DNA of 64,000 bases from a virus. A program made the translations under genes and the position numbers. The stretch covers positions 1 to 64,000 of IMG/VR virus record IMGVR_UViG_3300037110_000161; one strand, written 5' to 3'. The stretch's first letter is position 1, and every line of letters begins with the position of its first letter. A model generated the notes under the pieces. It did no database searches and was not told where the DNA came from. It worked only from the letters and a program-made list of their open reading frames with translations. Below, piece after piece: positions 1-9,093 of the stretch.

Positions 1-2611
1 CGGGAGGCGTTACGTAGGGCGGGATCACCACCAGCCGGGCGTTGGCCGCCTGGCTCGTCGCTTGCCCCGTGCTGAACGAACTCGCGGGGAGAAGCGGCTG
101 TGCGGAAAAGCCCTCGTCGCCAGGCGTCCGGTCGCCCCAATCGCTTTGGCCACGGAAAACGATGTTGGGACCGCCCACGAATATGCTGCCCGTCAGCGTA
201 ATCCCATCCGTGTTACCCACCGGGAGCGCCCCAGTGGCCCGCAGTCCGATACCGCCCCCGCCCGCGTTGCCCGCCGCAATGTCCGCTTGCGACGGATACG
301 TTACAGTCGGCGACAAGGCCGCCGGCCAATAGTACGGGTCTGCCGCCAACGCGCCCGCCTTCACCGGGGTCGCGCACTCGATGTCGATGCAGTTGTTCGC
401 GGAGTCATACTCCGCCCGCTCGACGATCACGCTGACCGGGCCGGAGGCCACATAGCCCGGCGCGTTGAAGTTCACGCAATCCAGCGCCTCCAGGTTCAGG
501 TGGTTGAGATAGGTGCGGAACTTGAGCCTCTTCCAGGTGTTCGACAACCGGTTCAACCAGAACGTCGCCATCTTCAGGATGATGTCCGGTTGGTTGAAGA
601 TGTACCACTCGTAGTCCTTCTCCAGCAGGCCATAGTGGGCGACGTTGTGCCGCAGGATCATGTACTGCGGCAAGGCTTCCTGGCCCGCGGCGTACTGCTC
701 CGCGCCCGGGACATACGTCATGTACCACTTGACGTTCATCTTCGTCACCACGTCTTCCATGCGGGTGAACTCGACCTCCATGCCCTGCTCGGCGTCGATG
801 TCACTCGGCGTAATCGTGTCCACGGGCGTGGGCTCTTCCGCCAGGTACTTCAGGTAGACCACATTGTCTTCCAGCCAGAACGCGCAACGCGACTGGAAGG
901 CGATCTCCTTCAAGACTTCCACGACGTTCTTCCGCTGCAAGAGCGGGAAATTTGCCGGAAAAGGTGCCAGCTTGGTGCGGACATAATTGAAGCTGGTCGC
1001 GTCATAGGTCAAGTTCGTGTAGTTGTCGATAATGTACTTCAGAATATCGACAATGTTCGGCCCGACCGTGGATTGGAAGGTGACGTACAGGTCGTCCGAC
1101 CAACCCTGGATCAAGTCGCCGTTGGCGTCCTGATAGGCTACGGTGCTCAAAAGCTGCGGCAGGACGATCTCGACGGCGGTTATGCTGCCGTAGTTGACCG
1201 TCTGGACCGTGTACATATCGGGGGTCAACACCACCAATTGTCGTGCGCCGTTGTAGGTGCGATAGGCTTTGACCGCCAACACGGTGCCCGGCGTGATCGA
1301 GGCGATGTAGGTGACCCCGGTGTACAACTTGACCGTCGTGCCCGCGTCCGCCCAGAACTGCTTGAGAATGTAGGGGGTGGCAGGCGTCGGCACGCTCGGC
1401 GTGGTAATCGTAATCGCATCGTAAATGGCGATGCACGGATTGCCGAAATCGCCGCAGAATGAGTCGCAGGGGACGGGAGCTTCGTAATGGACGTGGCTGG
1501 ACGATCCGACCGGCTGGCAGGCAGGAAGTGCCTGGTTCAAGCTGTAGTCGAGCCATTCGTTGTACCAGGCGTTTTCAATGGCAAGCGTCGCCGTGGGATC
1601 GTTGCTGGACTCGATGTAGAAATACTCCCCCTCGAAATGGCCCGTGAAGAGCGCGCCCTTGATGTCCAGAGTGACGGTCTGGTTCTGGGGGAAATCTTCG
1701 CCGCCGAGAATCTGCACGGGGTTGGCACCGGAGCCCAAGAGCAGTTGATGGGCGCGGTCGTACTGCTGGACGCGCTTCTCCTGCGCACAGGCCGCCGCCC
1801 GCACCATCCCCGCCTCCTGCTGGCCGATCTGCGCGTAGATCGCATTGGCCTGGTTCAGGTACTTCTGCGAGGTGACGGCATCCACGGAATCCCAGCAGGA
1901 AGCCACGTTCAACAAGAAGCCCGCGTGGATGGTCTCCTGGGCAAGCTGGGCCAGGCTTTTGGGGTCGTAGGCCGGCTGGGCACCATTGAGCGCTGTACTC
2001 GTGCCGTACTCGGTGACAATCCCAACGCCTTCGAGCAGCGTGCCCTCCACGGCGGCCCCCAGCGACAGCGCCGGGTAGTCGTAAACCAAGCCGAAAACCT
2101 GCGGCCAAGCCTTGCCCACCAGGTCGGCCGGGATGTAGGGGAAATTGCCCTCCTCGGCCGAGAAGCCGCACTCCAAGTCCTCGATCTGCGAGAGGACCGT
2201 GATCTTGACGGTGCGGTCCCGCTCGCTCCAGCTCACCGGACTGTTTATCAACCCCACGAAGGTCACGAACCGGTCGCTCCAGGCAAGACCCGTGAACCAC
2301 TGGTAGAGGCGGACCGTGCGCTTGGTGATGTCGTAAGAATCAAAGAGGGCCTTGATCGAGCCATCCGTGTCGTCCAGGGTGACCTCGATCTGTTTGGACG
2401 AGTTGTTCCAGGTCGTCACGTCGATCGCGTCGTCCAGATTGCCGATCTGGATGATCGCCCCGGGGATCACGGTGCCATCGGGAGTAATGGTGCGATCCGC
2501 GTACTGCTTGGGCTGCACCCCGTCGCGCCAGTCCACTTCCACGATCATAATCGGCTCGTTGCCAAGCCGCTGGGCCAGCGCGGCAAGCCCGTTGGCAGAA
2601 ATGCTACGCAT
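1..2611 (-). CDS. Tail tip/hub-like protein, partial (C-terminus outside window)
   Basis: The minus frame is open from an ATG at 2611 to the window edge (870 codons), so the C-terminus is missing. The ATG follows AAGGAG by 8 nt. The product starts MRSISANGLAALAQRLGNEP and reads as a large, mostly beta, aromatic-rich virion protein with central stretches such as DILKYIIDNYTNLTYDATSF. Its place after the tape measure and distal tail genes suggests a tail hub or receptor-side baseplate protein. I cannot name a family. Upstream, its original overlap with the preceding tail gene has been broken by the RIT element, but its ribosome binding site survives. The dense open frames on the opposite strand here are shadows. 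Confidence 0.85.
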   Translation of the reverse strand, partial: MRSISANGLAALAQRLGNEPIMIVEVDWRDGVQPKQYADRTITPDGTVIPGAIIQIGNLDDAIDVTTWNNSSKQIEVTLDDTDGSIKALFDSYDITKRTVRLYQWFTGLAWSDRFVTFVGLINSPVSWSERDRTVKITVLSQIEDLECGFSAEEGNFPYIPADLVGKAWPQVFGLVYDYPALSLGAAVEGTLLEGVGIVTEYGTSTALNGAQPAYDPKSLAQLAQETIHAGFLLNVASCWDSVDAVTSQKYLNQANAIYAQIGQQEAGMVRAAACAQEKRVQQYDRAHQLLLGSGANPVQILGGEDFPQNQTVTLDIKGALFTGHFEGEYFYIESSNDPTATLAIENAWYNEWLDYSLNQALPACQPVGSSSHVHYEAPVPCDSFCGDFGNPCIAIYDAITITTPSVPTPATPYILKQFWADAGTTVKLYTGVTYIASITPGTVLAVKAYRTYNGARQLVVLTPDMYTVQTVNYGSITAVEIVLPQLLSTVAYQDANGDLIQGWSDDLYVTFQSTVGPNIVDILKYIIDNYTNLTYDATSFNYVRTKLAPFPANFPLLQRKNVVEVLKEIAFQSRCAFWLEDNVVYLKYLAEEPTPVDTITPSDIDAEQGMEVEFTRMEDVVTKMNVKWYMTYVPGAEQYAAGQEALPQYMILRHNVAHYGLLEKDYEWYIFNQPDIILKMATFWLNRLSNTWKRLKFRTYLNHLNLEALDCVNFNAPGYVASGPVSVIVERAEYDSANNCIDIECATPVKAGALAADPYYWPAALSPTVTYPSQADIAAGNAGGGGIGLRATGALPVGNTDGITLTGSIFVGGPNIVFRGQSDWGDRTPGDEGFSAQPLLPASSFSTGQATSQAANARLVVIPPYVTPP

Positions 2612-2618
2612 GTTGTAG

Positions 2619-2681
2619 GACTCCTTATGTGGTCAACCACATAAGGAGTCTTATGTGGCTAAGGGAGTTATGTGGCGTCCA
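2619..2681. repeat. RIT left end: nested TTATGTGG inverted repeats
   Basis: A 30-bp near-perfect palindrome (about 2620-2649; arms ACTCCTTATGTGGT and its complement) is followed by an end repeat that matches the right end in inverted orientation over about 35 bp with two or three mismatches. A third TTATGTGGCGTCCA at 2668-2681 pairs perfectly with 2718-2731, just after the third recombinase gene. That pair may be a recombination site, a terminator, or both. Confidence 0.85.
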
Positions 2682-2717
2682 ATCAGTCCCCCCGGGAATC
2701 AGGGCCGACAGCCAAAC

Positions 2718-2731
2718 TGGACGCCACATAA
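2718..2731. repeat. Inner arm of RIT left-end inverted repeat
   Basis: TGGACGCCACATAA is the exact complement of 2668-2681. It lies 10 nt beyond the stop of the third recombinase gene. Confidence 0.8.
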
Positions 2732-2740
2732 TGTAATCCT

Positions 2741-3787
2741 CTACAGCGTCTTCAGAAACTCCATCAATCCCTTGTCTTCGCGCCAGGGCTTCTTCGGCTT
2801 CTTTCGTCTCTTTCCTTCGACTTCGCAATTTGCCAGGGCTTTTGCCTTCATCTCCAGATCAACCTCTGCGTAAATGTTCGTCGTGTTAAGGCTGACGTGG
2901 CCTAGCCAGGCGCGAATCGTGTTGATGTCCACTCCAGCCCGTAGCAGGTGGGTGGCCGTCGTGTGCCGAATCGTATGGGGACTCACACGTTTCTTCGTAA
3001 TCGAAGGCAGTTTTGCCGCCACCTTCACCACGTGCCGTTCCACCAGTGTGTGAATGCCATATCGCGTTAAGGGCTGTCCACGTCGGTTCAGGAAGACATG
3101 CTCGGACGCCGCCCGGTTGCCAACCAGATCAAGTAGTTCAATAACTGTCTTGGTCCACAAGGGACAGCGGCGAGATTTGTTTCCTTTGCCATGAATGAGA
3201 ACGGACGACATGTCGCGCCCCGGCGTCGATCCCAGGTTGAGGTCGGTGATCCGCACGTGCGCCACCTCATCGGCCCGTGCGCCCGTGTTGTACAGGAACA
3301 GCAGGATGGCATGGTCCCGACGACCTTGAGCGGTGCCGCGGTCTGGCGCGGCTAACAAGGCATCCATCTCATCCTTCTCCAGGTAAGTGACCAAGGGGCG
3401 GTCGCCTTTCTTTAACGGAATGTTCCTGAGTTCCCCGTGCCATGAGAGCTGTGCAGGACTGCGCAAGGCGATGAAATGGCTCAGCGAACGAATCGCCGCC
3501 AGCCTTTGATTGCGCGTTGATGCCCCCCATCCGCGAGTCTTTTCGAGTTCTTTCAGGAAGGCACGAATTCGGGCGGCTGAAAGGTCCCCAATCCTCAGCA
3601 GGTCGAGTCGCCTGCGAGCAGCACGAGCGACGAATGGCAATAACAGGCACAACGTATCGCGGTAACTTCTTTGCGTGTTGCGGGCAAGATTCCGTTCGCT
3701 CACCACGTACTCCAGCAAGAATCGCCGGACCCAGGGGCCAAGTAAGTCGTTACTCATGGTGTCCCTCCTGTCCAGCATACAGGCCAA
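2741..3787 (-). CDS. ritC: RIT tyrosine recombinase C (348 aa)
   Basis: This is a full-length phage-integrase-family tyrosine recombinase. The N-terminal SAM-like core-binding domain covers about residues 10-110. The catalytic domain shows the first Arg in YNTGARADEVAHVRI, the HTIRH box, LGHVSLNTTNIYAEVD with the nucleophilic Tyr, and a conserved Lys region between them. It is the last of three recombinases and starts inside the end of the second gene (38-nt overlap). The C-terminus is rich in Lys and Arg. Three different recombinases in tandem are thought to act together on RIT ends; the exact role of this one is unknown. Confidence 0.95.
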   Translation of the reverse strand: MACMLDRRDTMSNDLLGPWVRRFLLEYVVSERNLARNTQRSYRDTLCLLLPFVARAARRRLDLLRIGDLSAARIRAFLKELEKTRGWGASTRNQRLAAIRSLSHFIALRSPAQLSWHGELRNIPLKKGDRPLVTYLEKDEMDALLAAPDRGTAQGRRDHAILLFLYNTGARADEVAHVRITDLNLGSTPGRDMSSVLIHGKGNKSRRCPLWTKTVIELLDLVGNRAASEHVFLNRRGQPLTRYGIHTLVERHVVKVAAKLPSITKKRVSPHTIRHTTATHLLRAGVDINTIRAWLGHVSLNTTNIYAEVDLEMKAKALANCEVEGKRRKKPKKPWREDKGLMEFLKTL

Positions 3788-4682
3788 AGCGGTTGCCAGC
3801 TTTTTCGAGCAACGCGGGGGTCATGGTGAGATAGACCTGCGTGTTCTCGATGCGAACATGTCCGAGGTAGGTGGACAGTTGTGGCAGCAACTTCTGCACA
3901 TCAGCCCCTTGCTGATACCAGGAGGTGAGGCGATCAACGGCGAACGTGTGGCGCAAGTCATGCAGCCGAGGCTGAAAACGCGCGCTATCGGTTCGGAACA
4001 CCTTAGCTCGCTTGCAGACGAAACGGAAGTAGTTCAGGATCGCCTGAGGGTTTATCCGACCGCCTGTTGTCGTGGTAAAGAATGGCGCCGTCATCTCTCG
4101 CGTCTGGGGCCGTGCGTATGCTGCCAAGACTCGGCCAAGTTGCGGTCCAAAGGGTACCAAATGAGTCTTGAGGAATTTTGTGTGGCGGATCGTCAGGCAA
4201 GAGCCTTTCCAATCCACATCGGCACGTTCCAGGTTGAGTGCCTCCTGGCGTCGCAGCCCAGCGCCATAGAGCAGCAGGAAGATGGTTCGCATGGTACCTG
4301 GTTCCACGCAAGACCGTGGACGATGGATGGTGTCGATTGTCTGTAACAAACGGCGTAGCTCTTCATGTGAGTAGATGTAGGGCACCAAGGGAGGAACCTG
4401 CTGTGGCACCACAGGTGGCAAGGGCGCCACGGACACGTAGCGGCGGCTCGTGGCATAACGGTAAAAGGATCGCAAGATGCCGTACTTGATGTGCCAAGTG
4501 CGGGTGAGCGGCCCGGCTCCCGTCAAGAACTTTTGTACTTGCTTCGGACGGACATCCGCAATATCCGCCCGTGCGCCCATAAAGCGACCGAACTTCCCAA
4601 GATGACCACCGTGTGAAGGAGGGCGGTACCCTAGCGATCTTTGGTAGGCGAGGTACTGTTGAATCAACCGTTGAAGATTCAT
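3750..4682 (-). CDS. ritB: RIT tyrosine recombinase B (310 aa)
   Basis: This is the middle recombinase of the trio and the shortest. Its catalytic domain has LLLYGAGLRRQEALNLERAD (first Arg), HDLRHTFA (His-x-x-Arg) and LGHVRIENTQVYL (Tyr). The ATG overlaps the stop of the first recombinase (ATGA), which implies translational coupling. The second gene of RIT elements usually has this divergent short form. Confidence 0.95.
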   Translation of the reverse strand: MNLQRLIQQYLAYQRSLGYRPPSHGGHLGKFGRFMGARADIADVRPKQVQKFLTGAGPLTRTWHIKYGILRSFYRYATSRRYVSVAPLPPVVPQQVPPLVPYIYSHEELRRLLQTIDTIHRPRSCVEPGTMRTIFLLLYGAGLRRQEALNLERADVDWKGSCLTIRHTKFLKTHLVPFGPQLGRVLAAYARPQTREMTAPFFTTTTGGRINPQAILNYFRFVCKRAKVFRTDSARFQPRLHDLRHTFAVDRLTSWYQQGADVQKLLPQLSTYLGHVRIENTQVYLTMTPALLEKAGNRFGLYAGQEGHHE

Positions 4683-5884
4683 CGCAGTCCTCCCAAGTCG
4701 AAGTCAGCCACCTGCCGGAGTCCGGCAATGTCCACTTTGGCATAAACGCGCGTGGTGTCAGGATTGGCATGCCCGAGATGGTCGCCAATCTCTTTTAGGC
4801 ACAAGCCTTGGGCCAACAAGTGAGTAGCACAAGCATGGCGAAGGGTGTGCGGCCCGTAATGAGGGGTGGACACGCCGAGTCGCCGCAAACGAATGGCGAC
4901 GACGTGCCACAGCGCCGAGCGAAACGGCCGGATCGGGTGGAGGAGCGTCAAAAACACCTCGCGGTGGTCCGAGCGTGGCCGTACCTCCTTGAGATAACGA
5001 AGGACAGCATCACCCACAGGGCGGATCAACGGATAGGTCCGCGTCCGTCGCGTCTTGGAAGATACGACGGAAAGTAACTCCCGATCCCAGTCGAAATCGC
5101 TGAGCCGGAGATGTCTAACTTCGCCACCCCGGAGACCGTAGATAGCAAAGAGCATGAGGATAGCGCGGTCGCGGATTTCAACCGGCCGACTTCCTTCTGT
5201 CATTGCCAGTAGTCGTCGCACTTCGTCCCAGGATGGCCCAACAGGCAGCGATACCTGGGTGAAAGTGCGAGGACTCCTGATGGCTTGTGCCAGCCCTTTT
5301 CGACACCACTGGCGTTCCTCGGCATACCGAAGAAAGGCGCGCAAGTCACCTGCGAACGTCTGAACCGTTTTCCGTGCGTACCTGTGCTGGTTAATCATCT
5401 CCAAGAACGCCTTGTCAATCTGAGTAATGCTGATCCCGCGAAGGGAACCGTTCTGGCTACCAAGGTCGCCGAGGAATTGCCGCAGGAATGTAGAGCGATG
5501 TGTCACTGTTGAGCTTGAGAAGCCTCTTTCATCTCGCATATAGTTGGCGAAGGATTCGATCCTTCTTGCATAAGGATTGGCAGGCACTGATACTTGCTCC
5601 AGGCGGCCGAGGAATTGGAGCCATCGAGTGGCAAGGGAAATAAAGCCCGACCGCTTGTCGTTGGCCTTCTGCTTGATCTCGTCACGAGAGATGTTTTCGG
5701 CGGGACGGCGAGCCAGTCTGAGAGTGTCTGCGATCCTCAAAAGCCAATCAGCATCGGCTCGTAGCGTCTTGCGGGGCAGCCCACGCTCGGCGAGGTGGGC
5801 GAGAAAGCGGCGTCGCTCCTCCGGCAGCGGGCCAGCATTATGACGCGCCAGCGCGTGCGGTTGTGTGAACAATTGCTCGAACAT
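4679..5884 (-). CDS. ritA: RIT tyrosine recombinase A (401 aa)
   Basis: This is the first recombinase of the trio. A long N-terminal region (about residues 1-100) precedes a SAM-like arm domain. The catalytic domain has IYGLRGGEVRHLRLSD, GPHTLRHACATHLL and LGHANPDTTRVYAKVD. Stop and start of the next gene overlap (ATGA). About 57 nt separate the start from the inverted repeats at the right end, leaving room for a promoter made partly by the element end. Confidence 0.95.
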   Translation of the reverse strand: MFEQLFTQPHALARHNAGPLPEERRRFLAHLAERGLPRKTLRADADWLLRIADTLRLARRPAENISRDEIKQKANDKRSGFISLATRWLQFLGRLEQVSVPANPYARRIESFANYMRDERGFSSSTVTHRSTFLRQFLGDLGSQNGSLRGISITQIDKAFLEMINQHRYARKTVQTFAGDLRAFLRYAEERQWCRKGLAQAIRSPRTFTQVSLPVGPSWDEVRRLLAMTEGSRPVEIRDRAILMLFAIYGLRGGEVRHLRLSDFDWDRELLSVVSSKTRRTRTYPLIRPVGDAVLRYLKEVRPRSDHREVFLTLLHPIRPFRSALWHVVAIRLRRLGVSTPHYGPHTLRHACATHLLAQGLCLKEIGDHLGHANPDTTRVYAKVDIAGLRQVADFDLGGLR

Positions 5885-5941
5885 AGTCGAACCTCCGAAA
5901 GGGGTGGAAACAAGAGAGACATTTCGACTATGGTACGCAAA

Positions 5942-6031
5942 TTATGTGGCGCAGGAAACGACCAGATCATCTATTTTTCGAGAGAAGGATTGGCTTCGCC
6001 ACATAACGTCCTTAGCCACATAAGACTCCTT
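5942..6031. repeat. RIT right end inverted repeats
   Basis: TTATGTGGCG at 5942-5951 pairs with CGCCACATAA at 5997-6006. A further GCCACATAA follows at 6015-6023, then the direct repeat GACTCCTT. Read on the minus strand, this end matches the left end over about 35 bp with two or three mismatches. The outermost 12 bases now encode the last codons and stop of the disrupted tail gene. Confidence 0.88.
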
Positions 6032-6413
6032 CAAACTCGATGTCGATGGCCTGCAATTCGCCGCGAGGCATGGGGGCAATCGCCGGCTGGGCCGCGTCGG
6101 GCGTATCAAACTCGAACGGGTTGTTGGTGAAGTTCCCCGCCCACACCCGGCCGCTGTGATCGGTGGCCTGCACCTTGGAGGCGAAGTAGGCGAAGATAAA
6201 GGCCCGCAACTCCAACGCCTTATTGCGCGAGAGCCAGAAGGTCCACTTCAGCTTCCGCCGTCCGCCGCGGCGCTTGACGTAGGTGTAGCGGGTCCCGTCC
6301 ATTGCCAGCTTGCGGCTCACGGAGTCCAGGATCGCTTCGGCGTCGCTGAACTGCGGGCTTGGCAAAAGCGTCGTGGTCTGAAGCGCCGGATAGGGGGCCG
6401 AAAACTGGAACAT
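6012..6413 (-). CDS. Distal tail protein, 3' end altered by RIT insertion (133 aa)
   Basis: This small tail protein ends in the motif EFEGVLCG, which parallels the EFEGELAT end of the upstream gene, so the two probably share a fold. The last codons (LCG, stop) come from the RIT end. Without the element the frame would read EGVLQHA and stop 8 nt inside the next gene. The start at 6413 lies 8 nt after the upstream stop. The fold is beta-rich with aromatic residues (KWTFWLSRNKALELRAF), consistent with a distal tail or minor tail component. Confidence 0.85.
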   Translation of the reverse strand: MFQFSAPYPALQTTTLLPSPQFSDAEAILDSVSRKLAMDGTRYTYVKRRGGRRKLKWTFWLSRNKALELRAFIFAYFASKVQATDHSGRVWAGNFTNNPFEFDTPDAAQPAIAPMPRGELQAIDIEFEGVLCG

Positions 6414-6421
6414 CGTTGCAC

Positions 6422-8053
6422 CTACGTGGCTAACTCGCCTTCAAACTCGAAGCTCGCCGTATACATGCCTCGCCCATCCTGGGTCATGGGCTCGGTGGTG
6501 TTGGTAATCACCCCCGTCCAGTAGCGCTGCTCCCAGTCCACGTAGCCAATCTCCAGACCCAAATGCGTGGTCATAAAGTCCAGGAGGCCGCGGGCCTCGG
6601 TCTCATTCAAGCCGCTGAAGCTGAGCACTTGCACCTGGACTTTGGGCCAAATCGGATCGGCAAAGACGATGAGCGTGCCGCCGCGGGTCTCGCGGCTGAT
6701 GCGGTTGAATTGCAGCCGGTCCTTGTTGCCCAAGTCGGGCGACCGCAGGGTGAGCCAATCGCTGTAAGGCGGCGCGGCTGGATAAACCAGCGTGCCCGCC
6801 GCCACGCCGGCCACCGGTGACCAGACCAGCGTTGCGGGCGGCACAGGCGAACCGGCCGAAGTCGTACCGATAAAGGGATGGTACCGCCACTCCCAGTCCC
6901 GCCGCACCACAATGAACGCAACGGCCTCTTCCAGCGATAACGCCGAGGTGGCAGAAAAGTTGCGAACGCCGGAGACCTGGGCCACATCGCCCAGCGTCAG
7001 GGCGTCTCGAAGCGCCTTGACTGCGACGGCTGCCGCTGCATCAGCAAATACGAGCGTGCTGGCCGCCAACGGCACTTTGTTCAGGTTGGCCGCTGACACG
7101 AATACCAGCGTATCCGTGGCCATCGCCGGAATCGCCGCCGCGCGAATGACAATGCCCACCGCCTGCTGGCCGAAGGACAACAAGTGGCCGGCTGTGCGCG
7201 GCTGGCCCGGACGTAACGCGGCCGTGGCTACGTCCTGGAGGCCGACTGTGTACGCGACCGCGCCGGCAACCGGATCGTAACTGTAGTAGGTCTGCGACAA
7301 CGGGTCGCTGACTGCGGCGTAAAACGGCCTGATGCAGGTCGCCTGATCCTGCAAAGTCAGGCCCAGGTTGCTCTCGGCGGACACGACGGGCTTATGCACC
7401 ACGTGCGCGGCAAGTACCGCCTGGGCAACGAGCGCTAACTGCGACTGAGCCGTGACATTGTGAATCGTGGACCGGACAAAGCCTGGGGCCAAATCGGTAA
7501 GGCTCAGGGCGTCAGTCCGCCGGCACGCCAATACGATGTTCCGGCTGGCTGCGTCCGCAATCGCCAGGGTATCGACGACATGCTTCGTCTTCTCGACGAT
7601 AGCGTGGTCAGCCAGCGCCAGCTCAATGAATGCGACCTGGCACAGATTGACGTTTACCAACTGCCCCAGGCTGATGCTGTCGGCTGCGCTGCAAAGTTTC
7701 GGCCTGGTCCTTGAGCCAACCGACGCATCCTGCACGTTGAGGCTGTCAATGGCCCGGTTGCGCTTAGTGCCATTGCAAAGGTTGTTGTCGGCAAGATTCA
7801 AGGCGTCCTGAATCTTGCATGAGATCGGCGTCAGACGGGCCGTGTCCGTAAACGTCAGCGCATCGGCAGCAGCAACATTATGAACATTACTCGGCGGAGA
7901 AGCATTGGAGATCAGGTACTCGACGTACTGTCGGCTGACCCGGGCCTTGCCGCTGCCCGTGGCCAGCACCTCGGCGACCTGTCGCGTGACCCGCACCTTC
8001 CCGGCACCCTGGACGAGCACATCTGCGTATTGTCGAGTGGTGCGGAGCGTCAT
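6422..8053 (-). CDS. Repeat-containing minor tail protein (543 aa)
   Basis: Three parts are visible. Residues 1-50 carry three copies of a short R-x-(T/S)RQ-x-x-(E/D)-x-L unit. Residues 55-390 carry many degenerate copies of a D-(A/S)-L-x-(L/F)-x-D-x-A motif separated by about 30-50 residues. Residues 390-543 form a terminal domain (GGTLIVFADPIWPKVQVQVL; IGYVDWEQRYWTGVI) ending FEFEGELAT. The last part resembles the 133-aa neighbour downstream. It lies between tape measure-side virion genes and the hub protein. A repetitive side-fibre or tail decoration role is inferred, not shown. Confidence 0.82.
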   Translation of the reverse strand: MTLRTTRQYADVLVQGAGKVRVTRQVAEVLATGSGKARVSRQYVEYLISNASPPSNVHNVAAADALTFTDTARLTPISCKIQDALNLADNNLCNGTKRNRAIDSLNVQDASVGSRTRPKLCSAADSISLGQLVNVNLCQVAFIELALADHAIVEKTKHVVDTLAIADAASRNIVLACRRTDALSLTDLAPGFVRSTIHNVTAQSQLALVAQAVLAAHVVHKPVVSAESNLGLTLQDQATCIRPFYAAVSDPLSQTYYSYDPVAGAVAYTVGLQDVATAALRPGQPRTAGHLLSFGQQAVGIVIRAAAIPAMATDTLVFVSAANLNKVPLAASTLVFADAAAAVAVKALRDALTLGDVAQVSGVRNFSATSALSLEEAVAFIVVRRDWEWRYHPFIGTTSAGSPVPPATLVWSPVAGVAAGTLVYPAAPPYSDWLTLRSPDLGNKDRLQFNRISRETRGGTLIVFADPIWPKVQVQVLSFSGLNETEARGLLDFMTTHLGLEIGYVDWEQRYWTGVITNTTEPMTQDGRGMYTASFEFEGELAT

Positions 8054-8054
8054 C

Positions 8055-9080
8055 TCAGCCTACCTCCACTCCAAATTGGACGGCGTTGATCGCCGCGGCC
8101 GACCACGCGCTGCCGGTATTGGGGTCTGTCTCGCTGATCCGCGTGGTGGTCACATAATTCGTCAGCGCGATCGCCTGGGCCGCGCCCGCACTCTCGGTTC
8201 CCCCAGACTTGATCTGCGTCTTTACGTTAAAGGCGTTGAGGTCCGTGTCCCGGCAATCGGTGTTGATCTGGACGCCCACGATCGCGCCCACCGTGGGCAG
8301 CGACCCGTAGTGCCACAGTTCTTCCTGGCCCGTCGTCACGCTTTCCAGGTAGGTGGCGTCGTCGTTGGCCGGATTCTCGTTGACCATCGTGTAATGATCC
8401 CCGGAGCCGCTGGGCGTCCATTGGGACAAGTCACCAGTCGCGTTGGGGAAGATCGCCAAGACTTTCACGTTGCCGAGGAAGTCGTTGTTGGCGGACCCAC
8501 TGCCGTCGCAAACATAGAAATCGTCGAAGAAGGGGACGTAGCCAAAGGCGATTGCCAGCTTGACGATGTTATGGTAATTGTCCGACCCCGCCTTGGTGTT
8601 CCCTGTGTAGCTGAACACGACCTGGCTACTGCTCCGCACCACGATCGAGCCGGCCGAAGCGTCACAGATGACCTTCAATTCGATGTACGCCCAGAAGCCC
8701 AGCCGCACCTGAGCCCCCGAGGTGGTGCCGAGGTGGGTGCTGCCCAAGTAAACGTCCAGTTCCGTGCTGCCGGGCGTATAGGTAACGTTGACGCCCAGGG
8801 TCGAGCCATCCATGAAGCCAATCACCGGCCCAGGGGCAGTGTACGGCTGAAAGCCGATGCCTGCGATCAACGTATTGCTGGTTGTCAGCACCGGGGTGTG
8901 AATTTCCCAGGAACCGGAGGTCGGCTGGATGCCCCAGCCGCCCGTGCGACCGGGCACTAGCTGGCAAGAACTGGCGGCGTTGGAGTAAGCGTAGCGACGC
9001 GCCAGACAGTCGCTCGGCGACACGTTGTTGAGGTTACCGGTGCCATAGCCCTCGAACCCGTCGATCCACAATAGCGACAT
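8055..9080 (-). CDS. Virion surface protein, tandem paralogue 1 (341 aa)
   Basis: Start chosen at ATG 9080 behind GAGGTG, giving MSLLWIDGFEGYG. It is clearly paralogous to the next gene upstream (MALLWIEGFEALG): both share ATYLESV/ASYVET, the DNYHNIV/DNYHNVV block, a (D/Y)D-x-YVCD stretch and an NTDCRDTD/NTDCRETD block. The body looks like a concanavalin/LamG-type beta sandwich, which would suit carbohydrate or cell-surface binding. That is inferred from the shape of the sequence only. Confidence 0.85.
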   Translation of the reverse strand: MSLLWIDGFEGYGTGNLNNVSPSDCLARRYAYSNAASSCQLVPGRTGGWGIQPTSGSWEIHTPVLTTSNTLIAGIGFQPYTAPGPVIGFMDGSTLGVNVTYTPGSTELDVYLGSTHLGTTSGAQVRLGFWAYIELKVICDASAGSIVVRSSSQVVFSYTGNTKAGSDNYHNIVKLAIAFGYVPFFDDFYVCDGSGSANNDFLGNVKVLAIFPNATGDLSQWTPSGSGDHYTMVNENPANDDATYLESVTTGQEELWHYGSLPTVGAIVGVQINTDCRDTDLNAFNVKTQIKSGGTESAGAAQAIALTNYVTTTRISETDPNTGSAWSAAAINAVQFGVEVG

Positions 9081-9093
9081 GTTCGCACCTCTC

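Larger units (their letters stand above)
2619..6031 (-). mobile_element. RIT element (recombinase in trio) inserted in the tail operon
   Basis: Three overlapping tyrosine recombinase genes in one orientation are bounded by long inverted repeats built on TTATGTGGC and by the 8-bp direct repeat GACTCCTT (2619-2626 and 6024-6031). This is the organisation known for RIT elements. Removing the element and one direct-repeat copy rejoins two phage tail genes in the usual overlapping way, so insertion into a phage operon is well supported. All three recombinases keep their catalytic motifs, so the element looks intact. It carries no cargo. Confidence 0.93.

Noticed and set aside
62-2644. Long plus-strand open frames opposite the tail hub gene
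   Set aside because: They share codon phase with a convincing minus-strand protein and have no ribosome sites; they arise from high GC.
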